The notes: generated from the sequence alone by a model not told the origin. Numbered from the stretch's first letter, positions 1 to 11,871 are shown. The stretch is 64,000 bases of DNA from Gautieria morchelliformis (GCA_015179125.1 WHVA01000185.1:62001-126000), one strand, 5' to 3'. Numbers and translations are program-made.

Positions 1-2
1 AC

Positions 3-1054
3 GAGTCGATCCTCCCCTCCCTACAACGGCCGGATGCAGCTCAACACTTCGACACAGACATCGCAGAGAACAGGGAGGCCTCTAAGGATGGGGACAGGGA
101 TGACAGCGCGGATGTAAAGATATATGCAGACGGCTCTGGGGTAGAGGGAGAGGCAGGGGCGGCCGCGGTCCTATACAGGAGAGGGAGGAGGGTAGCAGCG
201 CTGAGGTACCACTTGGGCTCGCTGTCTGATCGACATACGAGGCGGAGGCAGTTGGAGTGTCCCTTGCGCTGGAGCTCCTGTCGAAGGAGAGGGACGTCCG
301 GTCGGCGACCGTCCTGCTGGACAACCAGGCGGTCGTTCAGTCAGTGTGCCACATAAAGCCCAGACCAGCCCAGCACATCATGGACCAGGTCAACAATATG
401 GCCAACACAGCGGCTAGACCAACGCGGCGGCGCAAGCTTGAGCGCAGGATCACGTGGATATCAGGACATGATGGGGTAGAAGGCAACGAGGTGGCGGACG
501 CAGAAGTGAAGGAAGCAGCAGGGGGCAACTGCAGCCTGACAGGTGAGTTGCCAGCATACTTGCGCGGGGGACCACTGCCGCGCAGCATAGCAGCTGCGCG
601 ACAACAGTTCAGAGCGGGCCTCAGACAAGAATGGAGGAGGCGATGGGTGACATCGCCCAGATACGCCAGGCTGGTCAAGATCGACAGTGCCATTCCCTTG
701 GGAAAGTACAACGACATGATGATGGAGTTCACCCGCGCTCAGACGAGTTTGGTCACCCACCTAGGCACGGGACATGTTCCACTCAACAGCCACCTCCACC
801 GGATCAAGAGGACGGCCTCGCCCCTCTGCCCGGCGTGCGGACAGGCGGACGAAACAGTGCACCACTACCTGTTCGACTGCCCCGCACATGAGCACGCCAG
901 ACACGCGGTAAGAAGGAAGCTGGGCAGCAAGGCAAAGTCAGCGAAGGTACTCCTGGGGAGCAAAAAGGGACTGGTTGCGCTGCTATGCTTCGCGGCTGCC
1001 ACGAAACGGTTGACTGGAGTATTCGGTGACGTCACTTATCATACCCCTAGTTAA
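3..1054 (+). pseudogene. LINE ORF2 C-terminus: RNase H and zinc-binding tail, frameshifted
   Basis: The product is the end of a LINE polyprotein that removes RNA from the cDNA hybrid during target-primed reverse transcription. Two frames are needed. From 3 to about 235 the frame reads through the first catalytic site (YADGSG, near 123). From about 238 it continues in another frame with the expected second site (YEAEAVGV). A 1-nt indel near 230-238 therefore breaks the RNase H. The remaining acidic residues are present at LLDNQ (near 320) and in GVEGNEVADAEVKEA (near 475-515), so all four DEDD positions can still be located. A C-x2-C...H...C finger (CPACGQ...HHYLFDC, near 830-880) follows, as is usual after RNase H in these elements. 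The ATG at 257 is only an internal methionine, not a real start. The identification is secure; the copy is defective. Confidence 0.85.
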
Positions 1055-1529
1055 AGAGATAACTACCTATCAGACAGACGCTAGCGGGTCAGAGCACAAT
1101 GGAGACGCCCCACCGTCACACCCACACCAATAGCTCGGGCAACGGCGTGGATAGACTCGGCGTAGCGGGGATGGAAGGATCAAGCCCTTCGCGATGGACA
1201 AGGCGGCACGGCACCACACCACGGGCTGTCTTTTATTTCTTTTCAGCTGCGGCGCTCTCACATGTCGTGCAGGCTCGCTCAGGCGGCCGAGCACTTACGA
1301 AGTCAGACACATCACATGTGCCCAACAACCAGGGAGAGAGAATACCTTACCTCACAAGAGGGTGGGGCGGCGACCGGGCCGACGGGGGAGTAGGACCGTC
1401 GTCGGTGCAGCCGCCCGCCTGGGGACGCAGCGGGTAGGGAACCTCAGGGAGCGAGGAGGAAGGCCCACCCTGTTATAGGTACTTTGCATGTAGCGACCAC
1501 CATATGACTTCCTGAGGTCGTATAAAATG
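1055..1529 (+). other. LINE 3' untranslated region
   Basis: This is GC-rich sequence between the ORF2 stop and the poly(A) tail. A TATAAAATG string lies directly before the A-tract. Short open frames here have no recognisable domains. Confidence 0.6.
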
Positions 1530-1553
1530 AAAAAAAAAAAAAAAAAAAAAAAA

Positions 1554-3180
1554 CCCCGCACCAGCCCCAGGCAGGACCCACCCCGGGACCCACACCCACA
1601 CTAGGACCCAACATAGGACCCGTGATGGTGACAGCCCGCGGCGTAGGCGCAGCGAGAGGGGGATCGTGTTCGAGCTGTGGTTCGGGGTTGTGTCTGCATG
1701 TGGGTGGGGAGGCGGCGACCCCGTGGCCTGGTAGGCGTGGGCGTGCTGCGTGGGCGTGGGCGGGGGCGGGGGCGGGGGCGGGGGGAGCATGTGCGAGGGG
1801 GTGGGGTACGCGTTGGGCGTAGGCGCGGGTCCGTCGCAGTTCCAGGTCACGAGTGGCGTGGCGGGCGGGTTCACGAAGACCCGGCTCGTGCATTTGCCGA
1901 CGTGGCGGCGGCGGGGTTTGGGGGGCTCTGCGAGGGCCTCGGTAAGGGTAAGGGTGCGGGTAAGGGTGCGGTGGCGGCGACGGTGGTGGGCGCGGGGAAT
2001 GGGGCTTGCGTAGCGTGTGTGGCGCTGCGGGTGCAGCTGTAGTTGTCGTGGGTGGTGGCGGCGTGTGGGTGTAGGGGTGCAGGGATGAGTGGGACGACAC
2101 GCGCACGTGCTCACGTGCGTCGCGTACGCGGCTACCAGGCGAGACATACAGCATCGCCAAGACACATCGACGTTGGTCGCGCTCTCCAGCCCCAGCCCCA
2201 GCCCCTGCGCAGCTTCGCGGAGGCTCGTCCACGGACCCCGCCACGCTACTCGCGCGCACGCGCTCCCCGCCGACATGACACAGCCGTTCGGCCGCGGGTC
2301 TGAACTCCCGCGCGGGAGCCGCCTTGAAGTACTCCCGCCGTCTTGGGTGTTCGGTGTCATCGCACGTGCGCCCGCCTGTGAGTGCGCGCAAGCCACCTTC
2401 TCCGCCGCCGCCCTCGTCGCCGAAAAGCCGACCCACGCGCCGCCGCCGCGCTCACGCTCCAGGTGCCTATTCTTCTCGAGCTCTCCCCGCGCACACGCCT
2501 CGCACGGGCAGCGCGCGTCCTCCGCGAGGAAGCCCCTGGGTCGCGGTGGGCGTGCGTGTCGCGCGGGAAGAGCCCACCACGGGGTGGGAGGGCGGTGCAT
2601 GATGAGGGGCGGGAAGGTGGAGTCTAGGGAGCAGCGAGTGGCGCTTGGTAAGCCACATGAGGGACTAGGCAACGGGACCTACCATCCGACTCTCCAGGGT
2701 CCGTGTTTGTGTCTGGGTCTCATGCTGGCCGATGGATCATGGCGAGACGTAGTCGAGGAGGCAGTAAACCCGTCATGCAGGATGGACGGCCGGTTTATAT
2801 GCAAAGGGAAATACCGTACACTCCGCTCGTTCCTCTTGCCTTTTCTACACCCGGCACATACGCCCACACACCACCACTGGCAGACACACCGGAAACATCA
2901 TGAGAAGGTCATGTCCGTGCGCTGGAGAGGACGGTGGGTGATAAGAAGCCTGGGAGGGGAGACTGTTAGTGTCATGTGAGGGGAGGTGAACCAATCGCAG
3001 TGGACGGGTAAAATGCGTGGTAATGCCGTAAAAGAATAGGGAGTAGAGGGAGGACATGTGCGTACCATGCAACGGCGACGTCAGGGTTTGTCCGTGTCCG
3101 TGTCTGTCATGCGGCTCGTTGTAACTGCCGGGTCGGTGTGCATGTTTGTCTTTGTTTGGTGGGTTCCTGAGGTCGTCGCG
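1554..3180. other. GC-rich low-complexity stretch, no gene recognised
   Basis: The sequence just after the LINE tail contains degenerate copies of a GGACCCA unit (1560-1620). Long G- and C-runs follow (for example a GGGGGC repeat near 1750-1790 and a GGTAAGGGT repeat near 1940-1975). Several long open frames overlap on both strands at 1444-2980. Their products are dominated by Pro, Arg, His, Ala and Gly and have no domain, so I treat them as by-products of base composition. The part from about 2980 to 3180 is less biased and shows nothing. Confidence 0.5.
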
Positions 3181-4329
3181 CACGACGAAGCTACACTTCG
3201 CTCAGGATTATCAGTATCCCGTCGATAAGTGTTTACGAAGTTCGATGGAGATTTTCTGGGTATGTGAATAATGTTGTTTATATTTAACTCTGGATCCAGC
3301 CAGTTACCAAGGGAGCTAACATGATTCGATCACGACAGGTACAATTTTTTCCAATCTCAATAATCGAATGGCTGCGAAAACATGCCAGACGTCCAATACT
3401 TATTTTAATGACTGCAAAAACAAGCAGATGTCCAATACCGTTTATTCTGGCTAGGTTGCACTGTCGCCATTCTAATACTATCATACTAAACAAAACTGCA
3501 ACGTCGCAGATCATCTCAGTAGCTTCCTGGGCTTTCCTGGGCCACCGAGCACAGTTCTGCATCACCGTCATATGCGATACACCGAAAGCACAATATCGCG
3601 GTTACTATGTCGTTCTGCCCCAGGTCGAAATTCGATGGTCTCTACATATGACCTCTTCTCACCTCGTACAGGACATGCTTCCAAAATGAGAATCGTCTCG
3701 TGTCCCCATATTCAGCAACATTGACACGAGCTGATATCTCTACTGAGATTATCCAGCATCGCTATAGAATTACAGCCACGTGCAAACTCTGTGCATTGAG
3801 CTGGACAGCCTAGATCTCTTATATCATCTCGCTTCTCGGGTTCTCATCTTCATAAGTAACACACTGGAGATGGGACATCTTAATACACATCAATTAGCTT
3901 TATCGCAGTGTTTTTGTGTGCCGTTATGCTGACACTTCAGTATGAGTCGTCAATGAGTGCTAATTGTGCTCACACAACGACGCGTTTTAAATGGATTTTG
4001 GAGACCATTCCGCCCAGGAAAATCGGATGTAATAACCAATTCCTGGCAGGCCCCAGTTACCCGCCCGAGCAGCTAACTATACTTATCCGATGCTTCTACA
4101 TTGTATTACTAGCTTTAATTCTTTTACATATGATGTTCTTCTATCAGACCCATCCGCATCGCAGATTGTGCCATGCTTCGGTACTGATATAGGCTGCTGT
4201 GAATATCTGTTGACCTGGCAGCACCCATGGCCAGAATCTTACATATAGACCTTCGCGGTGCTACTCCAACCCTACATCGCTACTCAAAACTTAGTCCCTC
4301 ATCTGCATTCTAGTTTTTCTTCTCATATC

Positions 4330-6087
4330 ATGTCTCAGGCGGACCCCTCGGCTGAAATCCTCGCGCTATCAGACAAGTATGTACTTACTTTACTTAGTAC
4401 ATTGAGTTGGATGCAGAAGAACTTACCTGAACTAGCTTTGCGCTCAACTCTAGCACCTTCGCAGCGCTTGGTATGTGTACATGGCCCCTCTCTAATTCCA
4501 CAATTTCCATAACTGGTTATACAGCACTGCTCGTCTATGACACTCTTCTCACACTGCCATCGGAGATCAAGCACATTTGGTGCCAGAGCATCAAAATTGG
4601 CACTGTTCTCTATTTATTCGCTCGTTACCTGCCCATGGTTGGGTTTCTTCTTAGCGCATACCTCGATTTATCTAACATGTCCATTGAGGTATATTATGAC
4701 AACACTCTCATGTGTAACACCCTTACTGATTGGAATGAGTACCTAGTATGACTTGTCTTCTTTATGAAGAAACAACCTAGAGACTCATATGTTATGTGTG
4801 AAGGAAATGTAATTCTCTAGTTCACCTAGTTGCTGCTTTACAACTTCCATCTCTGATTGGTGTACAGGGTGAGTGATTATACCCCTATATTTCTCAGGCA
4901 GAAGGATCAACACATTTTATTGTCTAGGCCTTCTGCTAGCTCGCACCTATGCCATTTCCCATCAAAATCAAACAGTTTTAGGTGTCCTTGGGCTGCTTAT
5001 TCTTGGTGCTATTATCATTGGAGTGGTATGTCCCTATGCAGACTTGGTATAAATAGCATAAATTCATTTCACTGCATATAGTATGTGTCTGTTTTGAACA
5101 ACTGCAATCTCACTGGCTCACAAATTAATACAATACCCTTGTCAGTACTGACTAGGACTTTCTGCCTAGATTAACACTAACAATTCTTCAGGTGTAAGGT
5201 CTAGGGGTCTGTATTTGTCCCATTTGTCTCTGAATACCTTTGACAGTGGCCACCATGACGATGTTGCTGTAATCCTTTTTGACACTGGAGTTGTGATAGT
5301 AACCATTCTGAGCTCAATTCAAACCCTGAGGGTTTGGTGGAAAGGTGAGATTTGGCATAGGAATTCTCTCATTAGTCTCATGATGTACCAAGGTGAGCAT
5401 ACAACATATCCATTATAATGAACATATCACTAATATACAGGTAAGGCTTTGCCAGATATGGGTATGGAATATTATCCTTATGATATTTCATAGGTATAAT
5501 TCATATTTTTTTCAGCTTTGTACTTACCATTACTGTAGCTGATGCTATCACAGTAAAGGTCTTGTTACTTATAAACATGTTGAGCTTTGAGAGCTTACTC
5601 AGTCTTCTTTTACATTTCAGGTATTGAGGGTATGTAAGGGACTGATCATGTTATACAAATGGCTAACTTCAGCTGCTTTATGTTATAAAGCAAAGCATTG
5701 GTGGTGTCTTGGGCTGGCTTCAGAACAGGTATCTTCTCAGCAAGTTGAGAACAAGACATATGATTGTACTAACAGTGCACAAACAGCTTCTCAGCAATTA
5801 TCATCTGCCGGTTCCATCTAACTCTCAAAGAGAGACACAGTCGACTTAACAGCCCCTCATTACGTTCTTTTTCATTCAGCAGCTTCTATGCAGCCAGACA
5901 AAGTGTTCACAATGCTATAGTGGCTGAATTCGGGAACCCTGACTTGAGCCAGGAGGATTTTAATGCTGAGAATTTGGAGGACAATGTGGCTGATCAGGAA
6001 GGCCAGCAGTCACCTGAAGAGGCTGGGTCAGCTGGGATAGAGTTGGATGAGTTTCCTCCCATTACTGGTGGTCCTGGAGAGGTATAA
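4330..6087 (+). CDS. DUF6533 family membrane protein, multi-exon, possibly decaying (copy 1)
   Basis: This encodes a probable multi-pass membrane protein of the basidiomycete DUF6533 family, whose function is unknown. The start is ATG 4330. A 59-nt intron at 4377-4435 (GTATGT...ACTAG, with a CTGAAC branch-like site) joins 47 nt of exon 1 in phase to exon 2 at 4436. Exon 2 then carries the domain signature: ALLVYDTLLTL, then EIKHIW, then LYLFARYLP. Later exons are recognised from homology to copy 3. One covers about 4930-5030 (LARTYAI followed by a hydrophobic segment GVLGLLILGAIIIGV). Another covers about 5250-5392 (DDVAVILFDTGVVIVTILSS). A third starts near 5517, and the final acidic exon covers about 5880-6087. 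Their exact borders are not certain. The frame ends at TAA 6085-6087 where the other two copies read on for about 20 more codons, a one-base nonsense change. Expression is unproven. Confidence 0.55.
4377..4435 (+). other. Intron 1 of DUF6533 copy 1
   Basis: The 59-nt GT-AG intron is the only pair near here that joins the ATG exon in frame to the DUF6533 exon. The equivalent 50-nt intron in copy 3 (44205-44254) also restores the frame, which supports both calls. Confidence 0.65.
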
Positions 6088-6589
6088 ATGGCCAGGAAGA
6101 TCGCCTCTGGTGAGCAGTTAGTGTCTCTTTCAGGCACTGGTTAATGGTTCAGTAGGATATGGAAGAATGGCAGAAGCTTAATGACAGCTTCCAAGCTAAT
6201 GCATCATAACCATGATTCCAATACAAACACACTAGCAGAGCAACATACAGCAACTTATGTGGCTATATGCTCACTCTGGCACCCATACACTCAACACCCA
6301 TAGATACATATATATTCTGCAACATTTCGAATTTGACTTTCTTCATAATTTATTATTACTGTGCTTTGTGAAAATATTGTTGGGGCATACCATACCACAC
6401 CATGTCGAGCCATCTTACATCAGGGCTCAGCATGCATCAGTGTCAACTAACATCCAACACACAAATATGTGAAATTATAGCATCGATAATAATGGTCAAC
6501 ATACCATTCATTGCATGCAGTAGCCTGTCCTACTGTCCAGGATATGGCTCTTGGCATCTGAGATGGTATTCTGTTTGGCAGAAGCATAC
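6088..6589 (+). other. 3' flank of DUF6533 copy 1, no gene seen
   Basis: The sequence to about 6340 is shared with the downstream flanks of the other copies (35700-35960 inverted; 45960-46080 and 46550-46600). The rest is AT-rich and shows no coding or RNA feature. Confidence 0.5.
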
Positions 6590-6895
6590 TGTAAGGACCC
6601 GGCCTTTGGCCGGTTACTTACCGGTACAACCTTTTTCTGAGCCCGAGCCTTGTGATACTCGTGCCCAAGTACTGTGATTCTAAGCCTGAGCCCAAGCTCA
6701 TATCCGAGCTTGATCCCATGCCTGAATCCCCTTAGTTACCTATCCTGTTCCATCATGCATCATTAGTATATTGGCCTCACCCTGATTCCGCCGTATATGC
6801 TCGCCCCTGACCCCTACTCTCGCCCGTATATAAACCCCTTGTATGCATTCCTACTCTTCAGTCTGAAAATCAACTACCGTACTCTTGATCCTTAG
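6590..6895 (+). repeat. Old LTR, first part (split by Gypsy-1)
   Basis: This begins TGTAAGG. After Gypsy-1 is removed together with one copy of its CTTAG duplication, it continues at 14825-15018, which ends CCTTACA, the exact reverse complement of TGTAAGG. The reassembled LTR is about 500 bp. A TATATAAA box lies near 6835. No target duplication is visible around the outer ends. Confidence 0.65.
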
Positions 6896-7556
6896 TGTTA
6901 CATATCGAGATTTCCGTTAAGTCGGAACTGGAAAGGACAGCGGCTTCAACTTATAGGTTGCGCCCCCAATGAACTATCATCCTAGGTATTTCGGAAATGA
7001 GTCGGAAGTCGGAAAGTACTGAACTAAAGGTTGGTCCGAACTTGAGTCAGAACTGAGGCGGAAGGCGGAAGACGGAAGGCAGAGAGACAGAGGTCTTGCT
7101 AGACTCGCTGTGCTAAGAACAGGAGATGGAGCGAAGGAAATCAAGTATCGAAGGCGATTATCTGATTGCAGAATAACAGACATACATGACAGGCTTTTAT
7201 ACAAAGAGCTGAGACAACAGGTAATAGGATGGTACTAAGCAAATTCCGGGGGAAGCGGAAGTCGAGTAGACAATGCGTGGGAACTAACTAATTGGGAACA
7301 ATGGGACTACAAGGGGGGTTCAGGGTAAGGTAAAACAATGGCAAAGAACAAGGGGTCGGGAAAACATATCTGACAACGAAACACAAGGAGGGCCCGACAT
7401 ATGGTCTTGATGAACGGTGAGGTGGGTCCGGTGGGTCCGAGTAATAGAGTCGAAATAACAAGGGAATAGAACAATGGGCGGAATGTCAGAAATATCGGAG
7501 GGGCGGAAAGTGGTGCGGAACTGAAGATCGGAAGTCGGAAATGAATGGTCGTAATA
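6896..7556 (-). repeat. Gypsy-1 3' LTR
   Basis: This is a 661-bp direct repeat of 14159-14819. The termini are TGTTA...TAATA on the plus strand; the second terminus is mutated from TAACA. It contains clustered CGGAA direct repeats near 7000-7080 and 7440-7550. Confidence 0.9.
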
Positions 7557-7676
7557 GTATCTCCCTTCTAAGGTCGAGCCCTGCGAGACCACAAGTCGGA
7601 TCACGTGACCTGTGAACAAACACGTTGGAGTTCGAAAGATAGGTGGGAAGCAAACACGTCTTCGTCTTCATCCAAC

Positions 7677-8902
7677 ATGAGCTCCCAACCTGACCTCGCT
7701 AAAATGACCAGCGCTGAAATGAAGAAATATTTTGACGATCTTCTTGCACAGAAGGAGGTGGCGGAAAAGCAAGCGGCCGAGGAAGCTGCGCGGAAAGAGA
7801 AAGAACGGCTGGAGGAGGAGCGCAGGGAGAAGGAGCGCAATGAACAGGAGCGTCGGGACCAGGAGCGGAAGGAGAAGGAGGAAAGGGACCATAAACGCCG
7901 CGAGGAGGAGTCGCGCCTCTGCGAGGAACAGCGGAAACAGGACGTGGCCAAAAAAGCTGCGGAAGACAAGGCCACGGCGGAAAAGGCGGGAAAGCAAAGG
8001 GTGAGTCGGAAACGTCGTTTGCGTAGTTCCGAGGCTGACAGAAAAAACTGCCAGAAGATTGTTGAATCCGAATCCGAGGCGGAATCGGAAAGCATGGCAG
8101 AAAGCACGCCGTCCCCGTGCTGAATCTTGTGGCGGAGCGGAAACGGAGGGCGGACGAATTCCAGCAGGCCAAGAAGAACAAGCTGGCCCACATGGTGGAT
8201 CTCCGGGAATTGGGACCGGAGAATCCCACAACGTGGAAACGGAAAACGAGGGACGATGAAGAGGAGAAAGCCCCTTGCGACACGTGCGAGGTCAAGGGCC
8301 TGGAATGCGGGTGGTCGGAAAATCCACGGGAAACGGCCTGCGAACGGTGCCACGACAAGAAAAGGCGCTGTGTTGTGGATGGGTGTTCCGCGAGGGTGGA
8401 GCATAAAAGGCGAAAGGTTGAGACCGAGGGGCCTGAAACCCCTAAGTCGAAACCGGGACCGAGCGGAAAAAAGGTGGTGGAAGGATTTCCGGTGACCGGG
8501 AATTCGGACACAGCGGTACTCAACCGCTTCAGCATGGTGTCACCGTTATTTGACATCGCCGGGTCGTTGAGGGGAATCCGGAGAACACAACGCGGGATCT
8601 GGAATCTTCTTGCGGAGATGGCAGAAGTTCAACAACAACAGTTGTTGTCTTTTCAAAACCAGATGACCGTCATGTCGATGGTCTTGGAACAGGTGAAACT
8701 GGAGTTCCGGTGGCGGAACGATGTGCTCCAGGACCGCATGGAGTTGCGCATGCGGGAGCAGGAGAACGAGGCGGAAGCGGGTTCGAGTCGAGTGGCGGAT
8801 ATGAGGGTGGAGACGGAGTTGGTGAATGTGCCGATAGGGCATGCGGAAGAAGGTCCGGAAGCGGAGAACGAGGGCAAGGGGGAAACAATGAGGGAGGACT
8901 AG
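7677..8902 (+). pseudogene. Antisense accessory ORF of Gypsy-1: coiled-coil protein with Zn2Cys6 cluster, one frameshift
   Basis: This gene lies on the strand opposite gag-pol, between the pol stop and the 3' LTR. The likely start is ATG 7677 (MSSQPDLAKMTS). Residues from about 25 to 110 form a very charged Glu/Lys/Arg helix, probably a coiled coil, followed by an acidic Ser/Glu run. A 1-nt shift at about 8095-8120 separates the two halves: the first frame stops at 8123 and the second is open from before 8117 to 8902. At 8276-8371 the second half has C-X2-C-X6-C-X10-C-X2-C-X6-C with basic residues between the last two cysteines. This is the exact spacing of fungal Zn(II)2Cys6 DNA-binding domains. 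A second helical region with a QQQQ run (about 8600-8760) and an acidic tail follow. Family knowledge: such clusters bind DNA at CGG triplets. Inference: an element-encoded regulator. A partial second copy is at 17657-17884. Confidence 0.75.
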
Positions 8903-9032
8903 GTGTCGAGAATACTTGTAGAATATTTCTTGAAGTGTCGGAAAATAGTATAACGGAAAATTAATCGGAAATGTTGTGTGACTTAAGGACTGTAAGAAAA
9001 CAATGGGGTATCGGAAATGAGGTTGGAAATGA

Positions 9033-10262
9033 CTAAGGTGCGGAAATGGGGCCAGGCCTATCAGGATAAGATTTGTGGAAATCAGAGATGAGGTCAGAGG
9101 CGTGGTCAAGTTCCGTGGCGGAAATCCACGAGGTCTCTTCGTCGGTGTTTTCGTAGCCTGCCCACTTGACTAGGTACTGGAGTTCGCAGCGGTATCGTCT
9201 GTTGAGCTTGGAGTTGAGAATTTCCGAGATCTCGTATTCCGGTTCTCCGTCGATGATGACTGGCAGAGGCGGAGGTTGTTCTCGATTCGGAATTGTATTC
9301 GGAACTGCGGGCTCAAGCATGGAGCCGTGGAATACCGGATGTACTGCGTGCATATTGTCAGGAAGTCTGAGAGTGACAGAACAACTGCCGGCCTTAGCGA
9401 TGATCTCGTAAGGGCCAAGGTATTTTTCAGAGAGCTTCTTCGAGGGACGAGTGGTGCGGAAGTTTTCAGCTTTGACAAAGACTTTGTCGCCTATCTCGAA
9501 TGCCGGTTGCGGAAGACGTTTCCGATTGGCGGAAGTTTGATATCTCTTTTGGGCAGCGGAAATGTTCTCTCGGAGGTGCTGGTGAAGGTCGTCGAGTTCC
9601 ACAACGAAATCTCGGGCTCTTGCAGAGGCGAGGTCGTGTTCAGGGTGGATGGCGAGATTCGGGTGGTAGCCCTTGTTGGCGTAAAAGGGTGAAATTCCGG
9701 TGGTGGCGGAAGGCGCATTGTTGTAAGCAAATTCCACGAGTGGAAGGAGGTCGGACCAATTGCTGTGTTGGTAGTTGCAATAGACATGGAGATACTGCTC
9801 AAGGGTCTGATTAGTGCGTTCCGTTTGTCCGTCTCCTTCGGGATGATAACCGGAAGTGAAGTGGAGCTTCATGTCGAGAGCCTTGCCGAGCGTGCGGAAA
9901 AAGGATGACACGAATTCTGATCCACAGTCAGAAGTGACATGGGAAGGGATTCCGTGCTTGGAAAATACATGGAGCACGAAGAGTTGTGCAAGCTGGGCGG
10001 AAGTGATGGTGTCGTAGGTCGGAATAAAGATGGACTGTTTTGTCAGGCGGTCAACGATCACTAGAATGGTATCATAACCGGATGACTTAGGAAGTTTCTC
10101 AATGAAATCCATGGATATCGAATTCCACGGTTGTTCCGGGATCAGAAGTTGTCTCAGAAGGCCGTAGGGTTTGTGACGTTGGGGCTTGGCGCGCATACAG
10201 GTGGTGCATGACTTGCAATAGTCTTGGACCATCGTACGGAGAAGGGGCCAAGTGTAGGTACG
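9033..10262 (-). pseudogene. Gypsy-1 integrase and chromodomain
   Basis: This is the C-terminal part of pol. It follows the RT-RNase H frame with only a TGA (10263-10265) between them; a CGA arginine codon is expected there (DII-R-RTYTWP). The zinc-binding start (CKSCTTC) is followed by the catalytic core: Asp in SMDFIEKLP, Asp in TSDCGSEF and Glu in QTERTNQ. The usual Arg of SDRGSEF is Cys here, a CGC-to-TGC type change. The C-terminal chromodomain (EYEISEIL...YLVKWAGY...ETSWI) marks a chromovirus. In this family the chromodomain directs integration to marked chromatin. The frame ends at 9033. The domains are clear; the copy is broken by the upstream stop. Confidence 0.9.
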
Positions 10263-11831
10263 TCAGATTATGTCGAGGGTTTTGTTTTGGCCTTGGTGTC
10301 CTGAGAGTGGGTGATCGTGGCTTTGCTGGAGCACGTGAAGTCGTAGATCATTGGTATCCGGAACGTAGATCCGGGACTTGTACCGGAGAAATCCGTCGGA
10401 ATCGAGGGACCATCCAGGCCTGGTGGGGTCATCGAGGTGGGTTGTGGAGATGGGGTCGGAACGGAGTGTGGAACGGATGTCGGAATGGAGAGACTCGGTG
10501 TCCATAATAACTGAGGCACGGAGTAGCGGAAACTGCAATGCTGTGGCACGCAGGGACGATGCCAGTTGCTCAGTGGAGAATACTGGGCGGAAATTGTGTG
10601 GATTAACGCTGGCATAGTCGCTACTTCCCTCTTTTGGGTAGATGTCCCAACGTCTAGTGAGCGCGTCGGGGTTTGCTCCGAGCTTTCCGGGGCGGAAGCG
10701 GATCACCATGTTGAACTGTGAGAGATATTCCGACCAGAGGACTTGACGGTGAGTCAAAATCTTAGTAGTCACGAAATACTCAAGGTTTTTATGATCCGTT
10801 ACAATGTTGATCAGATAAGTTGGACCTTCGAGGTAGTGTCGCCAGATTTTGAAGGCTTCGAAAATCGCAAGTAGTTCCTTATCGTGGACATCGTAGTTGA
10901 GTTCCGGGGCGGAAAAGGTGCGGGAATGAAAGGCAATCGGATGAATTTCTCCGTCGTTGGGGGAAATGATGGAAAGGATGGCGGCTAGCGCGTAGTCGAA
11001 AGCGTCGGTTTCAAGTACAAGTTGGGCATCAGGAATCCAGAAACCGAGTATGGGAGCCGTAGTGAAGGCCGCTTTGAGGGCTTCAAATGCGGAATGGCAT
11101 TCCAGAGTGAAATTCCATGGAGCACCCTTCCTGGTGAGACGCGTGAGCGGAACGGTAATGTCGGAAAAATTATAAATGAAACGCCGGTAAAAGTTGGAGA
11201 AGCCAAGGAAAGGCTGTACATCCTTAACACGTCGGGGTTCCGGCGATTCTTGAATTGCCTTGACTTTGTCCTCTGCCATGGTAAGGCCCGTAGGGGAGAG
11301 GATGTAGCCGAGGTATTTGACCATGTCGTGATGCCATTCACATTTCTCTGCTTTTGCATAGAGATGGTGTTTGCGTAGACGGCAGAGTACTTCGTGGACA
11401 TGTTCCCGATGTTTTTCTGGTGTGTCGGAATAGATGAGGATGTCGTCAATGTAGACTAGGACGCATACGTCGAGAAGGTCGGAAAATACGTCGTTCATGA
11501 ATCGCTGAAAAGCGGCGGGAGCATTGGTTAGACCAAAAGGCATGACAACCCACTCAAAAGCACCGTAGCGGGTGCGGAAAGTGGTTTTCCACTCATCACC
11601 TTCGCGGATGCGGACAAGGTGATAAGCCTGCCGGAGGTCAATTTTGGTGTAGATATTAGCCCTGCGGGGAGTGTCGAGTAGATCGGAAATGCGCAGAAGC
11701 GGATATTTGTCCTTCTTAGTGAGAGCATTGAGTCCGTGGAAATCGATGCAGAGGCGGAGAGATCCATACTTCTTCTTGACGAAAAGGACCGGAGCTCTGT
11801 GCGGAGACAGCGAAGGGCGGATAAAGCCCAT
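10263..11831 (-). pseudogene. Gypsy-1 reverse transcriptase and RNase H
   Basis: This is an open frame of 522 codons holding the core RT ([25 protein letters not shown], catalytic YIDD within [13 protein letters not shown]) and Ty3-type RNase H ([30 protein letters not shown]). A zinc-binding integrase start ([12 protein letters not shown]) follows. It makes cDNA from the element RNA in the particle. Active-site residues look intact, but the frame is bounded by a TGA at 10263-10265. On its N-terminal side it is separated from protease by further stops and a likely frameshift near 11830-11880. Confidence 0.9.
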
Positions 11832-11871
11832 GTTGAGATGTTCATCGACGAACTCGCAGAGAGTTTGGAGT

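Larger units (their letters stand above)
1..1553 (+). mobile_element. LINE (non-LTR retrotransposon), 3' portion
   Basis: This is the 3' end of a non-LTR retrotransposon whose 5' part lies outside the window. It holds the RNase H and zinc-finger end of ORF2 (3-1054), then an untranslated region ending in an uninterrupted run of 24 A (1530-1553). The order ORF2, RNase H, C-terminal CCHC-like finger and poly(A) fits fungal Tad/I-like LINEs. The clade is an inference because the reverse transcriptase is not visible. The target-site duplication cannot be checked because the 5' end is missing. Confidence 0.85.
3181..6300 (+). repeat. Duplicated DUF6533 unit, copy 1
   Basis: This stretch recurs in the window as whole or partial copies: 43486-46076 (same orientation), 34661-35560 and 35800-36870 (inverted), and small pieces at 19185-19255 and 19571-19880. 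Upstream non-coding sequence, introns and downstream flank are shared as well as exons, so the copies arose by DNA duplication and not retroposition. The region 3181-4329 is the shared upstream flank. It contains no ORF I can support, but keeps landmarks such as the segment at 3290-3330 (found again inverted at 35390-35440). Confidence 0.75.

Noticed and set aside
1444-2672. Two long minus-strand frames (330 and 399 codons) over GC-rich DNA
   Set aside because: The products are Pro/Arg/His/Ala low complexity, overlap each other in two frames, and run through the LINE poly(A) tract as a poly-Phe segment; no domain or splice structure supports a gene.
4471-4524. Alternative intron GTATGT...TACAG in DUF6533 copy 1
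   Set aside because: It has good splice consensus but would put the DUF6533 exon out of frame; the intron at 4377-4435 keeps frame in both copies 1 and 3.
7601-8556. Minus-strand frames of 267 and 285 codons opposite the Gypsy-1 accessory gene
   Set aside because: They are Ser/Phe/Pro-rich mirror images of a charged coiled coil and have no motif; the plus-strand frame has the Zn2Cys6 cluster.
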